From assembly GCF_004193775.1 (NCBI RefSeq), contig NC_041004.1, positions 33,628,411 to 33,692,410 on the forward strand: a DNA stretch of 64,000 nucleotides, read 5' to 3'. Position 1 is the stretch's first letter. Each line of letters opens with the position of its first letter. Origin of the DNA: Glycine soja (lineage: Eukaryota > Streptophyta > Magnoliopsida > Fabales > Fabaceae). Below the pieces are notes generated by a model, which made no database searches, was not told where the DNA came from, and worked only from the letters and a program-made list of their open reading frames with translations. The position numbers were made by a program, and so were the translations under genes. Shown here one piece after another: positions 1 through 11,720 of the stretch.

Positions 1-1065
1 TTAGAACAAAATATTAACTTGATGAAGAAAGCAAGAATATATAAACGACCCAAATCAAAATACCAATTTTTGAACAAATCATAGAATAGATATTACATAT
101 TTATTATTTTTTGCCTATTTGTTACTCTTTTACATAGTTTGGTTATCTGTGTTGACTATTTATAAATCCTTCTAAACACATTTTCCCCACTTCCTTACCA
201 TTCTCAGAGCTGCCCCTCAAAAAATCTCCGCATCCTTTCATATATATAGAAGAATCCTTAATTAATTAAGTTTAAAGTTATCGATATATAGTTGTAGTCG
301 CTAGTCACCGATTTTAGCAAATTAAAATCTTGTCCCTTATTGAGGATAATAACTGTTTCTTTCAACACGTGATTTTGATTAATTTATTATGATTAATTTT
401 GCTCCCTGAGTAAAGAGGAAGTAACCCTCTTTATTAGAGCATCTGATTGTAGAATGATAACCACAAATAAATATTTAATTTATGGTGTCCACACCCACCC
501 TCACTACATACGAATGTTCAAATAATAAAGAGTATGCATTACGTAATCTTATTAGTTTTCTCTTTTCTTCTGGCTTTCTTCAAATTATGAAGCAACACCA
601 GCAAATTATGTCATTAATATGAAAATATAGTAGAATCAAAATACACGTTTATCATATGTGAATGATTATGCGGATCTATTGACTTCTGTCTTTCTTCAAA
701 TGCATCATCATTATCATCATTAATTGGAGGGGAACAATGAACTTAAAGTATTGATTAAGTTTTAAAAAAACGAAACTTGTGAAAATTCTTTGGTGTTTTA
801 CAAAAGAGCCAAACACCAAAATTATAATAATTAACAAAAGGAAAATTAAGACTATCACAAATTATCATCACACTTCTACAATCCCATAACAATGGGGAGA
901 CATACATTAACACATTTCATATAAACATTAATTCTCTATTATTATTGCCACCTACTGTCCATAGAAAAACTGCAACATGTTTGAATCATTCAGCTCCAAA
1001 TATGTGGAAGAGCCATTCTTACTCCGCTTTGGAGCCACCTCCAATGATGACAAGGAAACATCCAA
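1..1065. other. intergenic, no gene recognised
   Basis: AT-rich DNA without a convincing coding region on either strand. The short open frames are low-complexity Ile/Leu/Phe or His-rich translations. It lies downstream of the minus-strand ERF pseudogene and may hold its 3' untranslated region. No terminal repeats or RNA genes were seen. Confidence 0.5.
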
Positions 1066-1646
1066 TTAACATTTTTTTAAGTTAACCCTAATTGGCTCGA
1101 TATGATAATCCAAGTCAATTAAATGAGAAAAATTCAGCTTTGTTTTCGAGCCGTGAATTTTGAACGCGACTCGATCATAAGACAAAGCTGCATTTTCAAC
1201 AGTTTTGTAGGTTCCAAGGCCCACTCTCACACTTATCTCTCTACTGCATACTTTTCCCACAGCCTCCTCCTTAGGCCCCGATAGCTCAACCCCCTCCTAG
1301 GAGGCGCGTGAGTGCCACGCGCAATTGAATTGTCACTATTTTGACTCTTAGTTTCCATTTTCACAGTTATCCCTACGTTGCTCACCCCATTGGCATTAGC
1401 GGGGAGCCATCCGGTGGTGGCAGCCTCATGCAAAACACCGTAGATAACCATGTCTTCCACGTTATCCTCCTTCAACGGCAGCTCTGCCCAGTTCTCCACC
1501 AAGAAAACATTCCGAAAGCTGGAGTTCCATCCAAACATTGCCGTTGTTGGCGGCACCAACGCGGAAGCATCGTTAAACGACGTCGTTATAGGGAGCTCAA
1601 TGTCATCAAGGGTATTCATGTTGATGTTTAAAGCATGAGGGTTCAT
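1066..1646 (-). pseudogene. AP2/ERF transcription factor pseudogene (group IX-like)
   Basis: The first ATG is at 1646, and the frame runs through an acidic N-terminal region including the motif EDMVIYGVL, typical of group IX ERF activators. It then enters an AP2/ERF DNA-binding domain ([13 protein letters not shown]). The frame stops in mid-domain at 1233. The rest of the domain continues in another frame: [17 protein letters not shown], then [12 protein letters not shown], ending at 1066. Compared with the intact ERF at 53109, the strand between the WGK and LGTY motifs has lost several residues and shifted frame, and the conserved Trp before LGTY is Gly. The DNA-binding surface is therefore destroyed and the gene should be non-functional. 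A probable CACTA transposon begins about 140 bp upstream of its start. An intron or sequencing error is an unlikely alternative, because the missing residues are in the core beta-sheet. Confidence 0.85.
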
Positions 1647-3104
1647 TATTTCGTACAAGTTTGATTTTTTTTTTTTTTTTACTTTCGTAGGTTCTCTTGT
1701 TTGTGACTTGTGAGTGTCGTGTCTATGTTTTTATAAGGAAAAAGGTAGACATAGTGAAGATGCAAAATAACACTGGTATATTCACACTACTGCAAAAATA
1801 CTATTTAACGACGATTAAATAGGACTTTCAACAATGATTATAGACCGTCGTTGTAGCCAACATCATTGAAAATAAAACACCATTAACGACGGTTCTAAAA
1901 AATACCGTCGTTAAAAAAGCGAGTTTTCTAACGGTTCTTATGTAACACATTGCAGATGTTTTTTTATGTTTCTACCGAAAAAGAAAAAGGCAAATCAAGG
2001 ATTACAAATATTAATCATTGACAACTGACAATACTAAGAAAATGACAAATGCTATGTTACCAGCCAGTGTATTAGAAAACAATTAAATTACCTAAATCTT
2101 TGCACTCGTTTATTAGGTTGAACTGTTAAAGTAACTACTAAGCAATAGATTCAAACCCCTCAATCCTCATTCACCCAAAACAGGCATAATACTAGAATCA
2201 ATAATCAAATAACAAAGCCTGCAAATTTCACACTTCTATAGCATGCCACATTGCATTTTGTTAGTATTTATATGCGTACTATAAATTATTTAGTGTATTA
2301 TAATATTTAAAATAGCCGCACTGTTTCCTGCTATAGCATCTTCAAATTAAGATGAATGCTACATACCACTATTTGAGATGAGTAACTATGATGTAAAGTA
2401 TTTTTTTTTAATTCATGTTAACATATATAGGTGGTATATATCTTGAATTTTTAAGAACCCTTCCTCTCCATACCTATTTGATATTACCCATGTTTCAAGT
2501 ATTCAAGCTTTCATAGGAAATAATCCTTCCTCTCCATACCTATTTAATATTACCCATTCAAATCCATTAACTATATGAAACAAATTACAACCATAGTTCT
2601 TGTAATATAAAAATTTATGTTTCAAGTGAAGGGGAATATTAAATAATATCCAGTACCATGAATTCACAATAATAATTCAGATTTCAGCGAATTATAAAAT
2701 CATCACAGAACTAACCTTAGAGTAGTTCTTTGGAGCAAACAACGTTTTTGAAGATATTAACTAAACATGTGGATCTTTTTTCATTGATAACACATTTCCT
2801 GTTTTTTAGTGCACGAAGCCTGGAAGTCCTTGAGAAGCCATTGTAATGAATAATAATAATGATACTAATAATTAAGCCCCAAATCTAAGAAACACACATC
2901 CAAAGTAAAGCTAAATAAGAAAGAGTGTTACAAAAAGCAAAAATTCACAATCACTTCAAAGAGACATTTGTGTAATATAAAGCTCATTCGAATGCATAAA
3001 AAGAAAAAATAAGCAGCAATATAACACCTCATAGCACGCATTAACAACAAACAAATTAAACCAAAAATAAAAAACCTGCGCAAGTTTGCATCATTTCCAT
3101 TCAA

Positions 3105-3416
3105 CTAAAAAACTATGACCAAAATTCGAAATAAAAATTCAAAATTTAACGCATAGAGAAGCTCAAACATACCTTCGCCATAGGTACTAAACCTTTTCAT
3201 AATCGCTCGCACTGTCTCGAGGTTGTCCACGCTGTCATCGTCATTGTCGGACACGGAAGCCAGCGGCAAAATAACGAACAAAGGCTGGTAGAGGCTCCGC
3301 ACTCTCTTGAGACACTCGAGGTTGTCTCGGTTGTCGTCGGAGTCAGTGGCAGTGGGAATGGTCGAGTCTCTGGCGTGGAGGAGCGGGTCCCAATCATTTT
3401 TCAGTATTAAAATCAT
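3105..3416 (-). pseudogene. possible captured fragment of a SNAPC4/Myb-like protein L gene
   Basis: A 103-codon open frame of unusual composition lies inside CACTA-1. It contains two acidic repeats of the form DNLECLKRVRSLYQPL and DNLETVRAIMKRFSTYG. Alternating Asp/Glu-rich stretches followed by an L-x-x-hydrophobic-(R/K)-x-x-x-R-F pattern resemble the N-terminal repeats of plant SNAPC4-like Myb proteins (Myb-like protein L). GC content rises here relative to the surroundings, as expected for captured exon DNA. The match is from pattern memory only, and no DNA-binding Myb repeat is present. Any product would be a short fragment without the functional domain. Confidence 0.35.
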
Positions 3417-3741
3417 TTTTCAGTGAACAAACACTATTAATTTCCTCCCAATCATTCCACATCAGGTCAAAACACAACGAATCATCGCATCTAAGTCGCC
3501 ATTTGCGAAATCAAGGATTACCTTGGACAAGAACTATAAACATCGAGGATTACCTTGGACACGTATGCGGTGTTTTGGAGGGGAAAATGGAAGGTAGGGG
3601 GACGAGACTAAAGCAGAATGAAGGGCACAATAGACCTAGCCTGCGACAGACAAGGATCTCACGCGGAATATATCAAGAGCGGTGGCCATAATTAAAAATG
3701 ACTTGCATCAAAGACAGTTTTTATAAAATTGCTTTTGTAAC

Positions 3742-3746
3742 GTTAA
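3742..3746. other. target-site duplication GTTAA (left) of copia-1
   Basis: GTTAA directly precedes the 5' LTR and is repeated directly after the 3' LTR at 8518-8522. This is the expected 5-bp copia duplication. Confidence 0.9.
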
Positions 3747-3954
3747 TGTTAGAATATATGATAATATATTCTGATTTTATATAGTTGTTATATCTATTAG
3801 ATTTATCTTTAGTCATATCTTTAGCTATTAGGTTTATCTTTAGTTTTATAGTTGTTATATCTATTAGATTTATCTTTAGCCATATCTTTAGCTTGTAATC
3901 TTGTATATAAGCGAATGGTGCTTAATGAATTATTCAAGGAAACAATTTCTTTCA
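3747..3954 (+). repeat. 5' LTR of copia-1
   Basis: Runs from TGTTAGAATATATG to AATTTCTTTCA. It contains an internal tandem similarity, with GTTATATCTATTAGATTTATCTTTAG occurring in two variants, and a TATA-like stretch near TTGTATATAAGCG that probably serves the element's promoter. Confidence 0.92.
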
Positions 3955-4092
3955 TGGTATAAGATTGCTTAGGGAAAGATTTTTGAACCTTCCTCAGCCT
4001 TCTGCACACAGGCCCTAGCGCCATTCAGCCCCTTTCTTCTTCTTCTCTCCTTATTCTCGATCACCATATCTGACTCAAAATCTACCTTTCAC

Positions 4093-4930
4093 CCTGCTCT
4101 TGTTGTATCCAACATCAAGAATCATGTCCCAATCATTATTGAGATGGAAAATGTCCAATATGCGACATGGGTTGAACTTTTCAAAATTCACGCACGATCC
4201 CATAGAGTAATTGATCATATAATTCCTCTATAGGATGGCAAGCAGAAGGTGCCACCAACGAAGGAGGAGACAGAACTCTGGTTGATACTAGACGCCACTG
4301 TTCTACAATGGATTTATGCCACCATTTCTCATGATCTTTTACATACTATTCTTGAACCCGACACCACAGCAATGGAGGCTTGGAATAGGTTGTGTGATAT
4401 ATTCCAAGATAACAAACACTTTCGTGCCGTTACACTTAAGTATGATTTCATCCACACAACCATGGAGGCTTTTTCAAGTGTCTTTGCTTACTGTCAACAT
4501 CTCAAGTCACTGTCAGATCAACTCAAGAACGTTGGCTTTCCGGTCGATAACAGCAGGTTGGTTCTACAATTGGTGTCCGGTCTCACTAAACCCTACAAGG
4601 GAGTGGCCACACTCATTTGTCAAAGTGATCCCTTGCCTTAGTTTTATCAAGCATGGTCGATGCTTGTTCTCAAAGAATCCGGCCTCAAAAAGGCGGCTCA
4701 AACCTCGTCCTCCACCATGGTGGCTCATGACTCGGATGAATCTCAAGAGATGTCTGATCATTCATTAGCACGCCGCACAAATAATGGTGGAAAACGGTAT
4801 TCAAACTGTGGCAATTCTAGAAAGAATCGCAACAACATTGGTGGGCGTGATAACTCAGGCGTTGGCAAGGGAGGCTCTGGTGCCGGGGGTAAAGGTGGCG
4901 GTGGCAGCAATTGCGGGGGTGGACAACAGT
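4093..4930 (+). pseudogene. copia-1 gag remnant
   Basis: The retroelement-type gag region (UBN2-like) is visible as [27 protein letters not shown] and [13 protein letters not shown]. The frame is broken by a TAG at 4639-4641 and continues in the same frame to another stop at 4930-4932. A long Gly/Asn/Ser-rich tail occupies the place where a CCHC zinc knuckle would normally stand, and no intact CCHC knuckle is visible. In a working element gag forms the particle that packages the RNA. This copy cannot make a complete gag. Confidence 0.8.
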
Positions 4931-5136
4931 AGCCCCAGAACAACCTTTGGCCTGCAGGACAGTAATGGCCTTGGCCATGGATGTAGTGGGTTGCTCTACC
5001 TTGTCCGTACCCAGCTGCTCCATGGGTCAGGCCTAATTATCAGCAACCTCCGCGCCAACAACCCGATATTCTTGGGTCCAGACCTCAGCAGGAAAACACA
5101 ACGACAACTCCTACTCCAACAGACATCGAGGCTGCA

Positions 5137-6540
5137 ATGCACACCCTCGATATTACTTCTCCTGACCCAAATTGGTATATGGACATCGGTGCCACCTCTC
5201 ATATCACGTCCACCTCAGGTAATCTCATGTCTTATTTTAATATGAGCAATCATCGTGGTATCACTGTTGGTAATAGACAATCAATTTCTATTCGTGGTTA
5301 TGGTCAAACTAACTTGCCTTCCACACATCCTCCTTTAGCCTTGAAAAATGTCCTTCATGCTCCTAAACTAATCAAAAACTTAGTGTCGGTTAGAAAATTT
5401 ACCATTGATAACTCTATGACTGTTGAATTTGATCCCTTTGGGTTTTCTGTGAAGGATTTTTAGACAGAGATGTCTCTAATGAAGTGTGAGAGTCGGGGCA
5501 CACTTTATCCTATCACCGAGTCCACCACTCCAGCCACTTCTTCCTCTACTTTTGCTGCCTTAGCTCCTTCTCTTTGGCATGAGCGGTTAGGACACCTGGG
5601 AGTATCTATCTTGCATTCTCTTAGGAAAAATAAATTTATTGAATGTAATCAAATTAGAGATTCTCGTATTTGTCATTCATGTTCTCTTGGAAAACATATT
5701 AAGTTACCTTTTGTTTTGTCACATTCTCATACTCTTATGCCATTTGATATTGTTCACACTGATCTTTGGACATTACTTGTTTTGAGTTCCTCAGGGCACT
5801 GATATTATATCCTGTTGTTAGATGATTAGTCTAAATTTTTGTGGACTTTTCCTTTTTCAAACAAATCAAATGCTTATTCCACATTCATAAATTTTAGAAC
5901 TTTCATCCGAACTCAATTCGAACAGGAAGTAAAGAATATACAATGTGATAATGGTAAAGAGTTTGATAATAAGCCTTTTTGGGATTTTTGTAAAGTGAAT
6001 GGTATTTCTTTTTTATTGTCTTGTCTTCATACTTCTTCTCAAAATGGGAAAGCCGAAAGGACAATTCGTACAATTAACAATATTGTTCGTACGTCACTTG
6101 CCCATGCATCATTACCTCTTTCCTTTTGGCATCATGCCTTACAAATGGTGACTTACCTTCTCAATATTCTTCCTCATAAGTTATTGAACTATAAATCTCC
6201 TCTTAGGGTTCTTTATCATAAGGATCCGACCTATTCTCATCTTTGGGTTTTTGGATGTTTATGTTATCCTCTATTTCCTTCAACTACCATAAATAAACTT
6301 CAACCCCGCTCTACTCCATGTGTTTTTTTGGGATATCCTTTGAATCACCGTGGTTATAAATGCTATGACTTATCTTCTGGGAAAATAATTATAAGTCGTC
6401 ATGTCATTTTCAATGAGACACAATTTCCATTTGCTAAATTACATATTCCTCATATTCAGACTTATGATTTCTTAGATGATGGCCCAAACCTATACGTGGT
6501 CCACCATTTAGTGTCTCAATCCACTACTCCTAATGCTTAA
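5137..6540 (+). pseudogene. copia-1 protease and integrase remnant
   Basis: The aspartic protease region has DIGATSHITS where the active site should read DSGAT, so the site is altered. It is followed by a stop at 5461-5463 and then the integrase zinc-binding region (WHERLGHLG with a downstream C-x2-C, CHSCSLGKH). The integrase core follows, with QCDNGKEFDN and QNGKAERTIRT, after stops near 5800 and 5824. The C-terminal integrase tail (VFGCLCYPLF, CVFLGYP) is readable to the stop at 6538. All pieces share one reading frame and differ from an intact polyprotein mainly by stop codons. Confidence 0.87.
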
Positions 6541-6780
6541 ACTCCTGGTCTAGTTCCATTCAGGCCCAACTCCCCTAATCTTGCAACCGGCCCAACCATT
6601 GAGCCAAAGAAGAATATTTTTAATTGTACGAATTGTCCAGCGACTGTTTCTCCTCCTCCTAGTCCAGCCCCTTCTTCACGTCCCAACCCACCTCCTCGAG
6701 CTGTTACACGCAGCCAACATGGGATAGTTAAGCCAAAGAAGATCTTTAATCTTCATACCATTGTTGCTAAATCCCCTCTG

Positions 6781-8315
6781 CCACGTAACCCCATGTCGGC
6801 CCTTCGGGACCCGAATTGGAAAAAGGCTATGGATGATGAATTTGATGCTCTTATTAAAAATAAGACGTGAGAGTTGGTGCCCCGTCCACCTGATGTTAAT
6901 GTAATTCGGTCATTGTGAATTTTTGCTCATAAAGAAAAATATGATGGTTCTTTTGAGAGGCATAAAGCCCGTCTTGTAGGTGATGGCAAAACTCAACAGG
7001 TTGGCGTAGATTGTGGTGACATTTAGTCCAGTGGTCAAACTAGCAACTATGCGCACAGTTCTGAGTCTGGCTTTGTCTAAGGCATGGCCCATTCATCAAC
7101 TTGATGTCAAAAATGCCTTCTTACATGGTGAACTTAATAAGACTGTCTACATGCATCAACCTATGGGTTTTAGGGACCCGCAAAAACCTAATCATGTTTG
7201 TCTGTTAAAGAAGTCTCTATATGGGCTTAAACTGGCACCGCGGGCTTGGTATAAGAGATTTGCTGATTTTGTTCATACACTCAGGTTCTCTCATAGCACT
7301 TCGGATCATTCTCTTTTCATCTATCGACAGGGTACTTCTATGGCTTATATTTTGTTATATGTGGATGTCATCATTTTGACTACTTCCTCTAATGAGCTTC
7401 GTAAGTCCATTATTACCCTTCTTAGCTCGGAATTTGCTATGAAGGACTTGGGATAGTTGAGCTATTTTTTGGGCATTGTTGTAACTCATCATGCAGGTGG
7501 TTTATTTTTATCTCAAAAGAAATATGCCATGGAGATTATTGATCGTGCTGACATGTCTTCTTGTAAGTCATCACTTACCCCTATTGATACTAAACCAAAG
7601 CTTAGTGCTACATCAAGCACTCCATTTAAGGATCCGAATCTCTATATGAGTCTTGCTGGGGCTCTACAATACCTTACTTTTACCAGACCCAATGCAACAG
7701 GTGTGCTTATTCATGCATGACCCAAAGGATGAGCACATGCAAGCTCTCAAGTGCATATTGCGCTACATTTAGGGTACTATAGACCATGATGGTCTTCATC
7801 TTTATCCATCATCTACATCCATTCTTGTTTCTTATACGGATGCTGATTGGGGTGGATGCCCGGATACGAGACGGTCTACTTCTGGGTATTGTGTATTTCT
7901 TGGTGATAATTTGATCTCTTGGTTAGCTAAATGACAGACTACTTTGTCAAGGTCTAGTGCAGAGGCTGAATACCAAGGGGCTGCCAATGTAGTTTCATAG
8001 TCATGTTGGTTGCGAAATATGCTTTTGGAGCTTCATTGTCTGATCCAGAAGGCTACATTGGTTTATTGTGATAATGTAAGTGTGATATATATTGCGGGTA
8101 ATCCGGCTCAACATCAATGCACTAAACACATTGAGATGAATATACATTTTGTTCGTGAAAAGGTTACTCGTGGTCAAGTTCGAGTTTTACATGTCCCGTC
8201 TCGTTATCAAATTGCAGACATATTTACCAAAGGACTTCCTTTGGTGTTATTTGAGGATTTTCGAGACAATCTTAGTGTCCGTCGACCTCCCGCTTCGACT
8301 GCGGGGGTGTTTTAG
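6781..8315 (+). pseudogene. copia-1 reverse transcriptase and RNase H remnant
   Basis: Reverse transcriptase begins with LRDPNWKKAMDDEFDAL and is interrupted by TGA at about 6868 and a stop near 6916. It then shifts frame near 7010 to QLDVKNAFLHGEL and KKSLYGLKLAPRAWYKRF. The catalytic YVDD box is YVDV at about 7358, which would abolish polymerisation even without the stops. After a stop at 7453 come the connection region and RNase H, including YTDADWGGCPDTRRSTSGY near 7835 and IADIFTKGLP near 8215. The remnant ends about 0-25 bp before the 3' LTR purine tract. Confidence 0.87.
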
Positions 8316-8517
8316 AATATATGATAATATATTCTGATTTTATATAGTTGTTATATCTATTAGATTTATCTTTAGTCATATATTTAGCTATTAGGTTTAT
8401 CTTTAGTTTTATAGTTGTTATATTTATTAGATTTATCTTTAGCCATATCTTTAGCTTGTAATCTTGTATATAAGCGAATGATGCTTAATGAATTATTCAA
8501 GAAAACAATTTCTTTCA
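8308..8517 (+). repeat. 3' LTR of copia-1
   Basis: Begins TGTTTTAGAATATATG after the purine tract GCGGGGG and ends AATTTCTTTCA. It differs from the 5' LTR by an extra TT near the start and about four substitutions. GTTAA at 8518-8522 is the right target duplication. Confidence 0.92.
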
Positions 8518-8661
8518 GTTAACATCAAAAACAGTTTTATAAAAATCGCCATTAACGGTGCAATATAGTCGACATTAATTACAAAAATATCACCGCATCA
8601 TATACTATATCGGTTTTTTATAATCGACGTAGATACCACCATGTGAAAAAACATAGTAGTG

Positions 8662-11600
8662 TGAATTCAATTGTTGCATTGATTTATGATGGTTGCTCGA
8701 AGGTTCTTATATGTACTTTTTTATTTCAAAACACGATAAAATTTGATGATTAGTCGGTGTGTGTTTGTCCCCATTTTTTTTCTCTCTTTATTCTATTACC
8801 ACATTTCTATTAATATAGCATTGGTCAGATTTGAAAGTTGAAAGTGACGAACGTCACATCACGTTAGTTTTTTAAGTAAAGAATGTCTCCCAAGGTGTAC
8901 ATGTGCTGTGCGTGCTACTATACTAAACTGTTTCCTTGATTCGATTTGTTGTTTAATTAGTTAGCATTATTTTTTTTTCTAAATCTTTTAGTGTGTGTGG
9001 AACGGAATTGTTTTGCAGTATTATATACGAGGTTTTTTTCTACAGAATTTCAAAAAAAAAAATTCCTTTCTCCGAAAGAATGCTAATAAGTAAACCGGTC
9101 AAACATTGTAATTCTTTTAAATGTAAGAGCGAAGGCCATGATTGCAAAAAAGTATCAAATAATGCATTGCACGCGTTCAAGGGGCAACCATGCCTTCAGC
9201 TAGCTGAACTTGGAATATGTTATTCGTTCTAAGCTAGTTCCCACCTACGTCTCGTCTCATACATTACATAATATTTACACTTATTTATTAAAATAAGTAT
9301 TTATTTTAATAAAATAAACAGTTTTTTTAGTATGTTTATCTATTTTTTTTGCTTAAAAATAAATATTTTTTATTTATTTTAAAAAGAAAATTCTATCTAT
9401 TTCTTTTAAAAATATTTAATTTAAATTTAAACAAACTCACCCAATAATATATAAATGCTTCTAGAAGTTTGCGCACAGTTTGGAGATGAAAATTACAGAC
9501 TAAGTTACCCTTAATATAAGAAAATTCACTGTTAGCCTCAACAAAAGCATGATTAAGTAAATCCTAACTATATATACCAACTCGAGTCTTATTCACTATT
9601 CTAAATAAGTTTCTTCGAGGCCTTCCTTACCTTGGCGAGAATATTTGCAAAACATTATGAGCAATGTTGATTAAAAGTGTTACGGATAATTTGCTTATGA
9701 GAAGGATCCCGTGAAACTTTCTTTTGCATATTGATTGGGAAATATTTATTCAGTAGGTAAGTAAATTAAAATACAACTTAATTGTAGAATTAGCTATTTC
9801 ATATTATTTTTTTGAAAGAATTGAAATTATGTTAAAAAAATATATCGTGGTTGTATAAATCTATACATCGTATACAGGCTTAATTAAGGACAATCTGACA
9901 TAATCATCGAGACAATATTTAAACTTAAAAGATCGAATGAAATGATACCTAAACAAATATATCTCTTATCAATTTTGAGATACTCTTTTATTTAATTAAT
10001 TAATTTAGTTAATCAATTTTTTTAATAAGCATGAATAACATGATACAACTTATATTAAATATCTTCCACCAGTCTTCCCTAGCTAACACCCTCAAGGGTC
10101 TTAGACCAACGATGCTAGAAACGTTGAAATTAAATTGCATGTGTCCTGACGCCATGCCTAATTGCAAGGACTAAATGTAGCATAATTCACTTGCAAAAAA
10201 TCAAAAATCAATATCAAAAATCAAATTTAGTGCTTAAATATATTTTATTGAAATATACAACTCGGCATGTTGGAAAAGAATTTACTTCAAGTCAAAGGAC
10301 TACATATTTCAAGGTCACTTTGAGAATCACTTGTTTTCGATCCAAGAACGTGAAAATTTTAAAATTAATATAAAAATAACTTAAAGCAAAAGCTAAACAA
10401 ATGATTAGATTAGTACATTCTTTTATATAATCTTTAATCGATGATAAAAAAAAAAAAAAAATACCGTGCATGTCTAATACAATTTATCCATCACCCGAAA
10501 GGCATCGTGCGAAACGTGGAAGATATACCCCAAAACATAAACTTTAAAGCTAAACTATGTTATGCAATATGTGGCTCCAAGCTCCATTAGCACGCAACAT
10601 TTCTTATTTCTCGAAAAAGATATACTTAAAAGAAATTAGATATTATGTTTTAGTGAGTGGTCTAAAATTTTTACCAATGTGTAAGATGTTAGAATTAATG
10701 CCTTATGAGAGATGTGATTTATATAAGGACTGATAATAAATAATTAATAATTAGAGATTAAATTATAATTGACTTAAATAGAAGAAGTTTCTAAACATAA
10801 CTGTTACTTGATAAGAGTAGTGATTATAATTAATACCCAGAAATATGAAATAAGTTTTCTTTCCTAACAAAAAAAATATTTTATCTAATCTCTGATCATC
10901 ACAAAAGTAGAAAGACAAAAAAAATAGTTAAAAGAGTGAAATTTTGTTTCTATCTTTATCCAAGAAATCAAAGTGCATCGAATAGAAGTTTCACTATAGA
11001 GAAAAATACATATTATTTATTTATTTATTATCTATGAGAATCATAAGTTTTAAGATCTTGTTAGTTTTTTTTATAATCGTTAAAAAATCCTTAAAATTTT
11101 TAGATAACACTCTTCTATCAAAATATTCCTTTTATTTATCTCTCATGACTTTGTCATAAATTTTTCATACCTATGGCTAGATATTAACCTTTCAATTATT
11201 AATACCACTATTGTTATTATCTTAGGACTTTATTCTTATCCATATTTTCTTATTACCACTCATCTTTCTAGTAAATTACCAAACGTATGTTTTAACCCCT
11301 CTAATATATTATGTGTTAACATGACATGTCAAGCGGTTGCTAACGTGTGATAAGTGGTGATGTGGCACGCCTAGTATATTACTAACATGACACTTCCATT
11401 ACAAATGATGATTTTATTCAAAGACCAAAAGTCAAGCAAAGTATTATTTAATTAGTGAAAAAAAACAAAATATAATTATATTTTAGGAACCAAAACATAT
11501 TTGAACCTAAATAAAATATCTAGCAATCATCATTAAATAAAAGCAAGATACCATTATACACAAGTATGTTGGAATAAAATATTTGCCTTTAGGACTTACA

Positions 11601-11720
11601 CTGCCATAATAAACTTATTTTAACAAACCATAACCATAATTAACTTGGAAAGATTAATACCTTCCATAGAGAAACAACAACATAACAAAACACATTAATT
11701 ATTTAATTTTCCACTACTCA
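8662..11720. other. AT-rich intergenic stretch, no gene recognised
   Basis: No ORF on either strand carries a recognisable protein pattern. Short frames (for example 8993-9232 and 10191-10373) are Lys/Ser/Ile-rich and lack ATG context or homology cues. The stretch includes A/T homopolymers (around 10445) but no terminal repeats of the families seen elsewhere. It is the sequence downstream of the CER1-like pseudogene. Confidence 0.5.

Larger units (their letters stand above)
3747..8517 (+). mobile_element. Ty1/copia LTR retrotransposon copia-1 (Ale-like)
   Basis: A complete 4.8-kb element with two LTRs of about 210 bp, a primer-binding-like TGGTATAAG just after the 5' LTR, a purine tract GCGGGGG just before the 3' LTR, and a GTTAA target duplication. 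The internal domains come in copia order: gag, protease, integrase, reverse transcriptase, RNase H. Short LTRs and this gag type suggest the Ale/Retrofit lineage (inferred). The coding region has many in-frame stops and at least one frameshift, yet the LTRs differ by only about four substitutions and one small indel by eye. The copy therefore inserted fairly recently but cannot encode its own proteins. Confidence 0.93.
1785..8661. mobile_element. probable CACTA element (CACTA-1) entered by a copia element
   Basis: The left end reads CACTACTGCAAAAATAC and is followed by inverted copies of an AACGACGG/CCGTCGTT motif. The right end is CACTACTATG on the other strand, preceded by ATATCGG/CGACGTAG-type subterminal motifs. 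Flanking triplets are TCA and TGA, so a clean 3-bp target duplication is not seen. Removing the copia element at 3747-8517 and its duplicated GTTAA leaves about 2.1 kb, the size of a non-autonomous CACTA. The terminal repeats match for only about seven bases, so the two ends could belong to different elements. Confidence 0.5.

Noticed and set aside
8993..9232. 79-codon open frame as a small gene
   Set aside because: It does not begin with ATG, has no family pattern, and its Lys/Ser/Phe composition is typical of AT-rich noncoding DNA.
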